Virus record (IMG/VR): IMGVR_UViG_3300025012_000046
Location: 1 to 64,000 of that record
Length of the DNA stretch: 64,000 nt
DNA from: a virus
Strand: one strand, 5' to 3'
Positions within the stretch are counted from its first letter, which is position 1; every line of letters starts with the position of its first letter. Shown here one piece after another: positions 14,061 through 21,771 of the stretch. Both the position numbers and the translations under genes were made by a program. The notes below the pieces were generated by a model. The model saw only the letters and a program-made list of their open reading frames with translations, did no database searches and had not been told where the DNA came from.

Positions 14061-14077
14061 TAGGCAACCAAACCCAA
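14061..14077 (+). repeat. Left arm of a 17-bp inverted repeat flanking a gene
   Basis: TAGGCAACCAAACCCAA is the exact reverse complement of 14475-14491. The two arms bracket the gene at 14108-14467. They could pair in the mRNA, or be binding sites for a protein. Confidence 0.8.
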
Positions 14078-14107
14078 ACTAACCCAAAACTAAAAAGGAG
14101 AAACAAA

Positions 14108-14467
14108 ATGAACGCACAAACGACTACCGTTAAAAGAACTGCCCGTAAAGCTGTCGAAGAAGCTGGTATTATGAATGCTGGACCGGCTAAGCGCAAGATA
14201 AACATGACCCCTGAGCAGATTCTGGCTAGGAACAAGAAGATTTCTGAAACCCGTTCGCGCAACTCTCAGGCTAAGCGGTCAATCGCTATGGCTGCTAAAG
14301 TACACACGGCTACTGGAGAACTTTCTGTGTTCGAAGCAGCTAAGCAAATAGCTGAGCAACTGCGCTCCTTTTCGTGGAATGCTAGGCCGCATAAAGATGA
14401 GCTTTCTGCTGTTAGCGAACTTAGGAACGTGGCTGAGGACTTTGTTAAATTCTTCGGTAAGAAGTGA
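14108..14467 (+). CDS. Basic hypothetical protein, 119 aa
   Basis: AAAAAGGAG site. Strongly basic N-terminal 60 residues (TVKRTARKAVEEAG, KRKINMTPEQILARNKKI) then an Ala/Lys helix and a helical C-terminus. The composition suggests a small DNA- or RNA-binding protein. A long leader with its own possible promoter and flanking 17-bp inverted repeats set it apart from the tightly packed neighbours; codon use is also richer in GCT and CGT, as expected for high expression. Confidence 0.65.
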   Translation: MNAQTTTVKRTARKAVEEAGIMNAGPAKRKINMTPEQILARNKKISETRSRNSQAKRSIAMAAKVHTATGELSVFEAAKQIAEQLRSFSWNARPHKDELSAVSELRNVAEDFVKFFGKK

Positions 14468-14474
14468 AACCAAA

Positions 14475-14491
14475 TTGGGTTTGGTTGCCTA
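14475..14491 (+). repeat. Right arm of a 17-bp inverted repeat flanking a gene
   Basis: TTGGGTTTGGTTGCCTA pairs perfectly with 14061-14077. Locally the sequence can also fold as AACCAAA/TTTGGTT with a short loop, then an AT-rich stretch with five Ts, which may act as a weak terminator. Confidence 0.8.
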
Positions 14492-14514
14492 GATTATTTT
14501 TGGAGGATTTTGTG

Positions 14515-14655
14515 ATGGAGTTACGCTGTATGAAGTGTGGGTTTTTGTCGCATAATTCATGGATGACGGTAGTGTACGACCCTAAGCGCCCTAAAGGTGC
14601 GCCTAAGAAGAATTATGTGATAGGCTATTTATGTGAGACTTGCGAGAGGAGTTAA
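14515..14655 (+). CDS. Zinc-ribbon protein, 46 aa
   Basis: ATG 14515 is nine bases from GGAGG. CMKCGF at residues 5-10 and CETCERS at the C-terminus form a Cys4 ribbon, with a basic middle (PKRPKGAPKK). Probably nucleic-acid binding. Confidence 0.6.
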   Translation: MELRCMKCGFLSHNSWMTVVYDPKRPKGAPKKNYVIGYLCETCERS

Positions 14656-14657
14656 CG

Positions 14658-14791
14658 ATGCCCATAACAAATAAGTTCTACGGATGGAATATTTACTGTA
14701 AACGTTGCCATACTGAGAGAACAGTTATAGACGACATTGAGGGAATGGTGAGAATCCTGTGTATTGTCCTCAGTGTGGGGAGATGTTATGA
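14658..14791 (+). pseudogene. Frameshifted zinc-ribbon gene (about 44 codons)
   Basis: The frame from ATG 14658 starts with a CKRCH knuckle at residues 14-18 but then runs out of frame. In the -1 frame from about 14741 it reads GNGENPVYCPQCGEML and stops at TGA 14789-14791, which overlaps the next ATG exactly as in intact neighbours. A missing G in the GGG run near 14741 explains it. Confidence 0.6.
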
Positions 14792-15108
14792 TAGGATATA
14801 AACTATTCAGAAAGCTGAAAGATGGGCAGATCGCGCCACTATTTATCAACAAGAAGCTGCGGATACCTGAAGGTGTATGGATGCCAGCTGAGAATCATCC
14901 TACCAAGGGCTATGCTGTGCGTCCCGGTTGGCATGTACTGGCAAGACCACATGCACCACACCTGAGCACTAAAGGTAGAGTGTGGCGGAAAGTTGAGGTT
15001 GAGGACTTTCAGGAATTCGTTAGGCCTGAGTCACAGGGAGGTAAATGGTACTTGGCGAAAAAGATGCGAGTTTTGTGTGGTGAAATTTGCCTTGACAAAA
15101 ATTTTTGA
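14788..15108 (+). CDS. Conserved phage hypothetical protein, 106 aa
   Basis: ATG 14788 overlaps the stop of the repaired upstream frame. The centre, with GYAVRPGWHVLARPHAPHLS, matches a family of small phage proteins with the pattern R-P-G-W-H-x-x-x-x-P-x-A-P-H. Several conserved His and Trp hint at a binding or catalytic role that is not defined. Confidence 0.65.
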   Translation: MIGYKLFRKLKDGQIAPLFINKKLRIPEGVWMPAENHPTKGYAVRPGWHVLARPHAPHLSTKGRVWRKVEVEDFQEFVRPESQGGKWYLAKKMRVLCGEICLDKNF

Positions 15109-15120
15109 AAATGGTATAAT
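15092..15120 (+). promoter_or_regulatory. Sigma-70 consensus promoter, GAGGTCT type
   Basis: TTGACA at 15092-15097, 17-base spacer, TATAAT at 15115-15120, then GCGCCAT and, just before the start codon, GAGGTCT. The same module occurs at 22641, 26563, 39035 and 41763. Confidence 0.85.
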
Positions 15121-15151
15121 GCGCCATATTTTAATGAAATGAGGTCTAAAA

Positions 15152-15418
15152 ATGTCCAGACAAATTATTAAGCAGCCTAACGGATTGTACGCAGTTTTTA
15201 GTTCTATAGTGGATGGTTTTATTTTAACTAACGCATATCCTTCGGAAATAATAGAGGAATTTGTAGAAGAACATCGTGAAAAAATTACTGAGGATGTAAC
15301 CAACATATGTACCAAGCTTGACAGAAATGAAAAGCCGTATTATCAGTTTACTATGTCATGGGAAGAAGCGCTGGAAGAACATAAAATACATTTTGGTGAT
15401 TTGGAGGAAGAGGTATGA
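15152..15418 (+). CDS. Hypothetical protein, 88 aa
   Basis: First gene after a consensus promoter. Alpha/beta with acidic C-terminus (EEALEEHKIHFGDLEEEV). Its TGA overlaps the next ATG. Not recognised. Confidence 0.6.
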   Translation: MSRQIIKQPNGLYAVFSSIVDGFILTNAYPSEIIEEFVEEHREKITEDVTNICTKLDRNEKPYYQFTMSWEEALEEHKIHFGDLEEEV

Positions 15419-15564
15419 TAACTATTTGCGGAAATGATGTAACAATGTCGGTAGAAGATTACGAGGAACTTGCAGAAGACTGTAAGATTCTCAATGCTTT
15501 GAGACGTGCTGGTGTTGATAATTGGGAATTTTGGGACGATGCTATGGAACTTTTGGAGGATTAA
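15415..15564 (+). CDS. Hypothetical acidic protein, 49 aa
   Basis: Starts on the upstream stop with GGAGGAAGAGG. Acidic and helical (SVEDYEELAEDCKIL). The resemblance of MSVEDYEEL to antitoxin-like helices is too weak to call. Confidence 0.5.
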   Translation: MITICGNDVTMSVEDYEELAEDCKILNALRRAGVDNWEFWDDAMELLED

Positions 15565-15566
15565 AT

Positions 15567-16178
15567 TTGACAGCACAAAGAACTAAACCAAAACACAAGC
15601 TTAAGTGGTACAAATCGAAACAGTTTTACCAAGTACTTGTTTTCATGTTGTTTGTTATGTTTATTGGGTCCGTTGCTTACTTCCAGTCCGTTGTAACTGA
15701 AGATAAAGCTCAACTATCACAGCTGAAACAGTCTAACAGAAATACTTTAAAACTGGCCGCATACATACAGTATAAGAACCCTAAAGTGTGGCCTAGCCTT
15801 GCAACTGAGATAGCAACAGGGATTGTAACAGCAGCTTCACAGCATAAAGTACCTTTAGATATTCTTGTAGGGCTTGTAGAGCATGAGAGCGGGTTCAACG
15901 TCTTTGCTGTCAGTAAAACAAATGCTGCTGGGCTGGCACAGGTTGACTTCGATGCCTGGAAGGAAGAGTTTAAGGTGTCGAATAAGTACGAGCCGTCTGT
16001 GAACGTTCAGTGTGGTGCGTGGATTCTTGCTAAACATATCCATGAGGTAAAGCTTAAGAAAGGGTTACAGATTTATAACTCTGGAATAGGCAACTATCGA
16101 AAGGGTGTTATTAGCAAAGACTACGTGAGCAAAGTGTATGAGTACGCTAGTGAGTATAGATACTATCAGGCGATATAG
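15567..16178 (+). CDS. Membrane-anchored lytic transglycosylase, 203 aa
   Basis: TTG 15567 is preferred because TTGGAGG lies directly upstream. A basic N-terminus is followed by one membrane span at about residues 20-42 (YQVLVFMLFVMFIGSVAYF) and then a periplasmic SLT-type lysozyme-like domain. The catalytic Glu is probably E107 in EHESGFNVFAVS, followed by AAGLAQV, matching the E-S ... G-L-x-Q-x signature of the family. It would cut peptidoglycan glycan strands. It lies among early accessory genes and no holin is visible, so it may act as a secreted or signal-anchored lysin, or help infection. Confidence 0.8.
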   Translation: MTAQRTKPKHKLKWYKSKQFYQVLVFMLFVMFIGSVAYFQSVVTEDKAQLSQLKQSNRNTLKLAAYIQYKNPKVWPSLATEIATGIVTAASQHKVPLDILVGLVEHESGFNVFAVSKTNAAGLAQVDFDAWKEEFKVSNKYEPSVNVQCGAWILAKHIHEVKLKKGLQIYNSGIGNYRKGVISKDYVSKVYEYASEYRYYQAI

Positions 16179-16186
16179 GAGCTTTT

Positions 16187-16426
16187 GTGAAAACACCTAA
16201 AGAAAAGTATATGAACGATCCTGAGTATCATCATCTGGTATCTATGCTTGAGAGCTTAATTGAGCAGGCTAGGTTCACTCCGTCCGAGCTTAGAGAAGCT
16301 TGTGTCTTGGCCAGTATTAACTACGAGATGAGGCACATAAGAAGCGCCCAGATTGACCCAAGATTATGTGATGCTATAGAGACGTTAGACCGTTGGGCAA
16401 GTAAAAACGCAAGTATAAGGAGATAA
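16187..16426 (+). CDS. Hypothetical protein, 79 aa
   Basis: GTG start. Helical, with ESLIEQARFTPSELREACVL, a pattern known from small phage and prophage proteins of unknown function. It directly follows the transglycosylase gene but has no holin-like feature. Confidence 0.6.
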   Translation: MKTPKEKYMNDPEYHHLVSMLESLIEQARFTPSELREACVLASINYEMRHIRSAQIDPRLCDAIETLDRWASKNASIRR

Positions 16427-16428
16427 AT

Positions 16429-16602
16429 ATGTATAATACGGATGAGGTAGATGTGATTAGTTTAGTTCAGAAGGAAATTGATAAGCTAAGTATTAAGGTT
16501 GACGCGTATAATAGCAACTACATAGAAGTAAGTTTATGGTACGGCGGATACTGTATAGACTACTGCACAAAAGATTTTACTGGAGATAAACATGACATTT
16601 AA
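16429..16602 (+). CDS. Hypothetical protein, 57 aa
   Basis: AAGGAG site. N-terminal helix then beta strands with a YCIDYC motif. It overlaps the next gene by 11 bases. Confidence 0.5.
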   Translation: MYNTDEVDVISLVQKEIDKLSIKVDAYNSNYIEVSLWYGGYCIDYCTKDFTGDKHDI

Positions 16603-16843
16603 TGAGGCTAGAGAGAAGCTTAGGGAGTTTGCTGCGGGTAAAAATGAGAACTACATAGCTTTATCTTATGAGCTAACAGAGTCACACGGAGAAATATACG
16701 AGACAAAATGTAGCATGTATTTCAACACTGGCGGCTTGTTTATAGCACCTACTTGGGAAAAAGCTTATGAAAAGATGGTGGAACACTTCACCCCAAAGGA
16801 ACCTTTAACACCTGACGGAGCGCCTGAAGAGGAGGATGTATGA
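16592..16843 (+). CDS. Hypothetical protein, 83 aa
   Basis: ACTGGAG site in the upstream gene. Beta-rich core and an acidic Pro-rich tail. Not recognised; stop overlaps the next start. Confidence 0.5.
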   Translation: MTFNEAREKLREFAAGKNENYIALSYELTESHGEIYETKCSMYFNTGGLFIAPTWEKAYEKMVEHFTPKEPLTPDGAPEEEDV

Positions 16844-17112
16844 CATTCGATGAAGTAAAAATAGAGGTTAATAATTTACTTAATAAGATGATGGAACAGG
16901 ACTCTAAAGTACTGATGGTAGTTGGGCTGTGTAGTCCAGAGCAGATAGATACTGTTGTAGGTGGCTACGGATCAGACAAAGATATTTTTGACACTGTTGT
17001 ATCTCTTATGGCTAGGTTTGACGAGGAAACAGGCACACAAACCTTCTTGTCTGGTGGTGGTGGTGGTGGTGGTGGGGCTGTGGATGGGGAAAATGGAGGG
17101 TATTTAAATTGA
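16840..17112 (+). CDS. Hypothetical protein with a Gly8 tract, 90 aa
   Basis: GGAGG site. A helical domain (residues 1-68) is followed by SGGGGGGGGAVDG, encoded by a GGT triplet run. The glycine linker and short tail look like a slippage product. It overlaps the next gene start. Confidence 0.5.
   Translation: MTFDEVKIEVNNLLNKMMEQDSKVLMVVGLCSPEQIDTVVGGYGSDKDIFDTVVSLMARFDEETGTQTFLSGGGGGGGGAVDGENGGYLN
17053..17076 (+). repeat. GGT trinucleotide microsatellite
   Basis: Seven tandem GGT units followed by GGG, encoding eight glycines in the gene at 16840. Length variation would not shift the frame. Confidence 0.85.
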
Positions 17113-17708
17113 AAGAGTATAGTTTTGAGCACGCTAAGGCACTCTTAAGGGATAGGAAATGTAAAGGCATTAAACATAAGACTTGGGGCAAGGCTGACGA
17201 CGTGTTGGTATTTAGAGCTGACGGTGAATTATACTGGTTAGGCGCAGAATGGTATAATACTGATTACTTTGTTGATTGGAGAGAGTTCGGTTGGATTCTA
17301 ATAGAACCTAATTTTAACGAGGAGGAAGAGCAAGTGGTTAAAGCTGAATGTACGTACCCGCTAACGGTAATCACCCAGTATATCTACAGGAACAGAAATG
17401 GTAATCGCGCTAAGGCTGGGTTGTTGGTGGCATTCAATAACGGGAACAAAGACACAGTTAAGTTTGGGTATTCGGTTTGCGCTAAGTCTGATAAGTTTGA
17501 CAAGGATAAAGCTTGGTCTATCGCTATGGGTAGGGCTGAAAAAGGCTCTGGCAACGCTTACCCACCTTCTATAGCGAAGGATGTACGGGCTTTTAAGGGC
17601 AGGGTTGAGAAGTATTTTAAAGGATGTAGTAATGATATTTCTGAAACTCCTGTTAAAGAGCTTAAGCTGTCCGAGATATTTAACAGGGTAGAAGGGTGGT
17701 ACTATTAA
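17109..17708 (+). CDS. Hypothetical protein, 199 aa
   Basis: TTG start after GGAGGG. Residues 1-70 match the Thoeris-like phage DUF2829-type pattern only loosely: FEHAKALLRDRKCKGIKHKT is similar to the start of DUF2829 proteins (F-x-x-A-x-x-x-L-K-x-G-x-x-x-x-R-x-x-W). The C-terminal half is basic with alternating strands. DUF2829 membership is a suggestion. Confidence 0.55.
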   Translation: MKEYSFEHAKALLRDRKCKGIKHKTWGKADDVLVFRADGELYWLGAEWYNTDYFVDWREFGWILIEPNFNEEEEQVVKAECTYPLTVITQYIYRNRNGNRAKAGLLVAFNNGNKDTVKFGYSVCAKSDKFDKDKAWSIAMGRAEKGSGNAYPPSIAKDVRAFKGRVEKYFKGCSNDISETPVKELKLSEIFNRVEGWYY

Positions 17709-17709
17709 T

Positions 17710-17901
17710 ATGTGGCTAGCTAGAGATAAGTGTGGGGAACTTTGTTTATACCTTGATAAACCTGATAAGGACGACACATGTTGGATTAACTTTGACGCCG
17801 ATTTTGTGAGCCTTGGGTTTACCTACGCATTTCCAGAAGTGAAGTGGGAAGACTTTGAACCAACTGAAGTTGAAATAACAATCAAAAGGAGACAGCCATG
17901 A
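17710..17901 (+). CDS. MWLARD-family hypothetical protein, 63 aa
   Basis: Begins MWLARDKCGELCLYLDKP and ends with FPEVKWEDFEPTEVEITI. The gene at 28091 is a clear paralogue. The family (MW-x-ARD-x-x-G-x-L-x-L ... FPE-x-KW-E-D-x-EP) is widespread in phages and gut bacteria, with unknown function. Confidence 0.7.
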   Translation: MWLARDKCGELCLYLDKPDKDDTCWINFDADFVSLGFTYAFPEVKWEDFEPTEVEITIKRRQP

Positions 17902-18284
17902 GCACAAAAACTATCGAACAGGTTTTGACGATCAACGTAGACCAAGACATGAAGGTTTTCCTTCAGGAGTTTTTGGATCAGGCTTTGGCTCAGCACAAGG
18001 CTAGTACTGCTGTAGCTAAGTGTAGCAAAGATTTGGCCGATCTTCAGGCCGAACTTAAACAGACCAAAGCCAGCGTTGGGGTAGCCTTCAGGAAAGCTGC
18101 TACGGATAAAGTGACAGATAAATCTGTAGAACAGCATGTAGATGATCATGAAGACGTTGTTAGGCTTAAGTCTGCCATTATCGAAAAAGACTTTGAACTT
18201 GACATGCTGAAGGCAGATGCTGAGGCGCTTAGGCAGAAGTGTGAGATGCTTCGTTGTATCGTGGATTCTACCAAAAAGAGGTGA
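17898..18284 (+). CDS. Hypothetical coiled-coil protein, 128 aa
   Basis: Starts on the upstream stop after AAAGGAG. Nearly all helical with heptads at residues 38-70 and 90-120 (KCSKDLADLQAELKQTKASV). Probably oligomeric. Codons favour CAG and AAG more than neighbours. Confidence 0.55.
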   Translation: MSTKTIEQVLTINVDQDMKVFLQEFLDQALAQHKASTAVAKCSKDLADLQAELKQTKASVGVAFRKAATDKVTDKSVEQHVDDHEDVVRLKSAIIEKDFELDMLKADAEALRQKCEMLRCIVDSTKKR

Positions 18285-18286
18285 AT

Positions 18287-18541
18287 ATGCGACTAGAATC
18301 ACCAGAGTATGGGTGGGAAGAGCAAACCTATTATAGAGTTCAAGTTTCAAATTTTGAAGGAAACCCTTACCATGACTCTATACTGTACATTGGGTTTTTA
18401 CAAAACGACGGCTCTCCTGGTGGGTATTCGGGGTTAATGTCTACATGTGAAGATTACCACTGGAGAGACTTGAGCAGACTAGGTAGAAACTGTATTATTC
18501 GTAAGCCTATTAAATTGTTTACAAGTAAAAGCTATTATTAG
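18287..18541 (+). CDS. Hypothetical protein, 84 aa
   Basis: ATG 18287 with AAAGAGG upstream. Beta-rich, aromatic, Gly/Ser-rich centre. Not recognised. Confidence 0.5.
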   Translation: MRLESPEYGWEEQTYYRVQVSNFEGNPYHDSILYIGFLQNDGSPGGYSGLMSTCEDYHWRDLSRLGRNCIIRKPIKLFTSKSYY

Positions 18542-18550
18542 GAGACAACT

Positions 18551-18808
18551 ATGTATGAAGCTATGATGTTACGAAAGGTTGCCACTCTTGCGGGTGTGGT
18601 AACTCCCGAGTCAGAAGAGGCGTTGATATTTAATTCTGGAAGCATTCTGAGCAAAGTTTCGTTGGTGCTTGAGAAACTTTTTGAAAATAACCAACAACTT
18701 AGAGCCACGCTGAAAGAAGTTTCTGGTTGCTGCGTAGAACACAATACACCAAAGCTTTGTGAAGGCTGTCTTATATCTATAAACAGAGCGTTAACGGGGA
18801 TTGAGTAA
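18551..18808 (+). CDS. Cys-rich hypothetical protein, 85 aa
   Basis: TAGGAG site. A helical N-terminal part with a leucine-rich stretch is followed by CCVEHNTPKLCEGC, a possible zinc site. Followed at once by a membrane micropeptide. Confidence 0.5.
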   Translation: MYEAMMLRKVATLAGVVTPESEEALIFNSGSILSKVSLVLEKLFENNQQLRATLKEVSGCCVEHNTPKLCEGCLISINRALTGIE

Positions 18809-18904
18809 ATGAGTACAGCGCACTTAGCCGTTAAACTACTTTTCTATGGTACTGCGACAGTTAGTGCGCTGTATCTAATCTATATTATGTATAGGAAATG
18901 GTGA
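18809..18904 (+). CDS. Single-span membrane micropeptide, 31 aa
   Basis: ATG 18809 directly follows the preceding stop. Residues 6-27 are hydrophobic (LAVKLLFYGTATVSALYLIY) and the C-terminus is basic (MYRKW). Similar in design to the peptide at 5742. Confidence 0.45.
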   Translation: MSTAHLAVKLLFYGTATVSALYLIYIMYRKW

Positions 18905-18908
18905 TATT

Positions 18909-19280
18909 ATGAAAGTAGAACTGAACGAAGGTGATATTCAGCGCGTAGCTGATATAGTGACAGAAAAAATACGTGAAGTTATCATTAAGGCCGCTGTCAG
19001 TGACTCACATTTTGAGGCTATGGTAGAAAAGGGCAAAGAACAAGCTATTAGGATGTATGGAGATTTAAATTCTAACAATGGTGTGCATGAAGTTTTAGAG
19101 CGTAAAGTTGCGGATATATGTAGAGAGGACTTGCGCTATGTAATTAGGACTGAACTGGAAGAACTTATTGGTGACAACGATAAACTACAAAGACTCTTAT
19201 TTAAGTATCTACTTGAAGGCGTAATAGACAAAGCTAAAGGTTTAGCATACAAAGTTAATTGTGGTGACGACGACGACTAA
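18909..19280 (+). CDS. Hypothetical protein, 123 aa
   Basis: GGAAATGG lies upstream. Largely helical and acidic, with repeated I/V-rich helices and an Asp4 C-terminus. Not recognised. Confidence 0.5.
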   Translation: MKVELNEGDIQRVADIVTEKIREVIIKAAVSDSHFEAMVEKGKEQAIRMYGDLNSNNGVHEVLERKVADICREDLRYVIRTELEELIGDNDKLQRLLFKYLLEGVIDKAKGLAYKVNCGDDDD

Positions 19281-19299
19281 ACTTAAACAGGAAATGGTG

Positions 19300-19413
19300 A
19301 TGGACAATCCATGTGTAGGTTGTAGAGATTCTTGGTCAGCTGGGAGGAAAACTAGCTGCCATGATTTTTGTGACAAATTTATCAAGTGGCAAAGTGACAA
19401 TAACTTGAAATGA
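19300..19413 (+). CDS. Cys-rich micro-protein, 37 aa
   Basis: ATG 19300 with AGGAAATGG upstream. Cysteines at 5, 8, 20 and 24 (CVGC and CHDFC) form a small zinc-binding pattern. Confidence 0.45.
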   Translation: MDNPCVGCRDSWSAGRKTSCHDFCDKFIKWQSDNNLK

Positions 19414-19426
19414 TCTGGAGGTCAGC

Positions 19427-19663
19427 GTGGTAGCAGAATTTGTGGCTCAATTCAAAGGAGATAATCAGTACTGGCGTATGTTGCTTAAAGACTATCCTAA
19501 GATGATAAAGGAAAGTGACCGATTCGCAAAACGAATGTTGAGCCATGATTACGGTGATGTAATCGCTAAGCAGTTTAGGAATTATGTGAGAGAGAAGATT
19601 GGGTTTGACGAGAATGGTGAACTAAGAGGAGATAAAGGTGAAACGATTTCCAGAGCGGCATAA
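19427..19663 (+). CDS. Hypothetical protein, 78 aa
   Basis: GTG 19427 after CTGGAGG. Basic helical protein with FRNYVREKIGFDENGELRG. It overlaps the next zinc-ribbon gene by 26 bases. Confidence 0.5.
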   Translation: MVAEFVAQFKGDNQYWRMLLKDYPKMIKESDRFAKRMLSHDYGDVIAKQFRNYVREKIGFDENGELRGDKGETISRAA

Positions 19664-19778
19664 AAGTTACGACATGTGTCCTGATTGTGGTAAGCGCTCA
19701 GTACGTGCTAAGGAAATGTGGGAAGGTGGCGGAATTGTTTGTATGACTCCAGGCTGCGGTTACTGGTTTTGTTACTAA
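19638..19778 (+). CDS. Zinc-ribbon protein, 46 aa
   Basis: GTG 19638 after AGAGGAG. CPDCGK at residues 14-19 and C35/C40 with CGYWFCY give a Cys4 ribbon; a basic N-terminus (KRFPERHK) precedes it. Confidence 0.55.
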   Translation: MKRFPERHKSYDMCPDCGKRSVRAKEMWEGGGIVCMTPGCGYWFCY

Positions 19779-19789
19779 AGGAGAAATTA

Positions 19790-19954
19790 ATGTTCGGTAG
19801 TGTAGATTTTTGGATAGCTTATAACTTTATTTTTATCTATTGGAACGCTTTTACTTTCAGCCTGTCACAGAGCCTATTTAATATGTTCTGTGCTGTACTA
19901 CATACGGTTATATTTTGCTTTTTTGTGAATGAACTGGAGAAAAAGAGTAAATGA
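19790..19954 (+). CDS. Two-span membrane protein, 54 aa
   Basis: ATG 19790 after AAGGAG is chosen over an upstream start. Residues 5-25 and 30-46 are hydrophobic and aromatic (FWIAYNFIFIYWNAFTF), the end is EKKSK. Its stop overlaps the helicase start. Confidence 0.55.
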   Translation: MFGSVDFWIAYNFIFIYWNAFTFSLSQSLFNMFCAVLHTVIFCFFVNELEKKSK

Positions 19955-21273
19955 GTATAGTTCTTAGGAATATGGCAGAGATAGAGAATGTGCCGAAAGA
20001 GCACTTGCTTGAAATTTGCCAAATGTATTCTTACACTTCAAAAGATGGGTCAACTGTCCTTACCAACTTTCAGTACAAAGGAGGTAAACTTTTACTTCCA
20101 CCTAACACAGTCAAGCTTCAAAAAGTAGCTGATATTCTAGGCACTGATATAGTTGATAAGCGAACCAAAGGAAAACCTTTAAAAGAACCTTTTACTTTAA
20201 AAGACACTTTCAACCTCAGAGATTATCAAGTTGTACCGGCGCACGAATTTGTAGAATATCTTAAAGAGAATCAATACGGAATGTTGCAGGGAGAAACTGG
20301 AAGTGGAAAGACCAGCGTAACGACTTATGTCGCAGGGCATTTCGGCTGTAAAGTTTTGGTGCTATGCGATATGGGAAGTTTGCAGGGACAGTGGGAAGCA
20401 GCGTTCAACGGAGTTTGGGGCAAAAAAGTTCAGATAGTATCTTCTAAGGATACTGAATTTGCTGACGTATGTTGTGCTACATTTCAACTGCTGAATAAAA
20501 ATGCAACGCTGTTAGAAAAAATATCTGAGGAATTTGGACTAGTTATCACCGATGAGACTCACATTTCAGCCGCTGAGTCGTGGAAAAAGGTACTGCTTTC
20601 TATTAACTCCTATTATCGCTGTGGTATATCTGCAACTATATTTAGGAAGAACTATGAGCGTGACCTTCTAGTAGATTTAATAGGCCCGATTGCGGTTGAA
20701 ATGTACGATGAGAATAAGCTGATACCAAAGATAAACTTTGTACAAACTGGGGTTAATTTTTGCAGTTCATCACCAGACGACTACACTACCATCCTTACTG
20801 ACCTAGCTTTTAACGAACAGAGAAATGCCCTGATTATTTCTATAATTAAGAAGGGCACTGAACTTAACCGTAAAATTTTGGTCATAGCTCCAAGGGTAGA
20901 GCAGCTTAAAGTGTTGTGTGAAGAAAGTAAGGACTTCTGTAAACCTTTTGTTTACGCTGGAAGTACAACTTTAAAGCAAGACTTGGAGTTGAAGGAACGT
21001 CTTGCTGCTGGTGAAATTGATGTTATCATAAGCGCAAATAAGTGTTCGAAGGGGGTTGATCTACCTTCACTAGATGTTTTGGTGATTGCAACACCTACCA
21101 ACAATGAAACTAACGTTGTACAGTGGGTGGGGCGCGTACTGCGGAAGTGCGAAGGTAAGCCTAAACCTATAGTGTTTGACCTCGTTGATGGTGGGAGTTT
21201 GGCAGCAGCGTTTAAGTATAATCGGACTAAGTGGTATAAGAAAATGGGATTTGAAATTGGGACTGGAGGTTAA
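19951..21273 (+). CDS. SF2 DNA helicase (SSL2/UvsW-like), 440 aa
   Basis: ATG 19951 overlaps the upstream stop by four bases. Walker A GETGSGKT lies at residues 114-121 and the DExH box DETH starts near residue 201. Motif III appears as SATIF, and the C-terminal RecA lobe has VDLPSLDVLV and QWVGRVLRK (motif VI with arginine finger). These place it with phage helicases such as T4 UvsW and T5 D10, which remodel branched DNA and replication forks. An N-terminal extension of about 90 residues precedes the first helicase motif. It starts the replication-related part of the window. Confidence 0.88.
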   Translation: MSIVLRNMAEIENVPKEHLLEICQMYSYTSKDGSTVLTNFQYKGGKLLLPPNTVKLQKVADILGTDIVDKRTKGKPLKEPFTLKDTFNLRDYQVVPAHEFVEYLKENQYGMLQGETGSGKTSVTTYVAGHFGCKVLVLCDMGSLQGQWEAAFNGVWGKKVQIVSSKDTEFADVCCATFQLLNKNATLLEKISEEFGLVITDETHISAAESWKKVLLSINSYYRCGISATIFRKNYERDLLVDLIGPIAVEMYDENKLIPKINFVQTGVNFCSSSPDDYTTILTDLAFNEQRNALIISIIKKGTELNRKILVIAPRVEQLKVLCEESKDFCKPFVYAGSTTLKQDLELKERLAAGEIDVIISANKCSKGVDLPSLDVLVIATPTNNETNVVQWVGRVLRKCEGKPKPIVFDLVDGGSLAAAFKYNRTKWYKKMGFEIGTGG

Positions 21274-21495
21274 ATGGCTGCTACGTTACCAGACTGTATG
21301 ATCCCAGATGGAAACAACGGCGCGTGTAAGTCTTACCTTGAGTTAGAAGCTGAGTTAAAGCTCTATAAGCAAGCTTTAACAAAGGCTGTAAGTTTGCCTA
21401 AAGGTAAGCTTCCCGTAACAGACCAATATTATTCTTGTAGTATTAACGGGAATGTTAACGTATTTAGAAGACCTAACGAGTTAGTGGAGGACTAA
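21274..21495 (+). CDS. Hypothetical protein, 73 aa
   Basis: Begins directly after the helicase stop with GGAGG. A helix LELEAELKLYKQALTKAV is followed by a beta-prone end. Not recognised. Confidence 0.5.
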   Translation: MAATLPDCMIPDGNNGACKSYLELEAELKLYKQALTKAVSLPKGKLPVTDQYYSCSINGNVNVFRRPNELVED

Positions 21496-21771
21496 ATGAA
21501 GGTTATCGGTAACATAAGCTACGACAAGTACATCTGTGAAGTAGAACACGCTGAGATTGAAAAGTTTCTAAATCTATACTATAGCAAGATGGACAAGCTT
21601 AAGTCTGGAGACATTGTTGATCTTGGTAAAGGTTACAACTTCGCCAGAGAAACAAAAGATGCAATGCTGTCAACTAAGAAGCTAATAGAAGACAATCAGA
21701 ACGTGGTAAGTGCTATTCTACAGGGGTTCAATATAATAAGTTTGATGGAGGAAGACCATGAAAAGGACTGA
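21496..21771 (+). CDS. Hypothetical protein, 91 aa
   Basis: GTGGAGG site, directly after the preceding stop. Mixed alpha/beta, acidic end. Overlaps the next gene by 14 bases. Confidence 0.5.
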   Translation: MKVIGNISYDKYICEVEHAEIEKFLNLYYSKMDKLKSGDIVDLGKGYNFARETKDAMLSTKKLIEDNQNVVSAILQGFNIISLMEEDHEKD

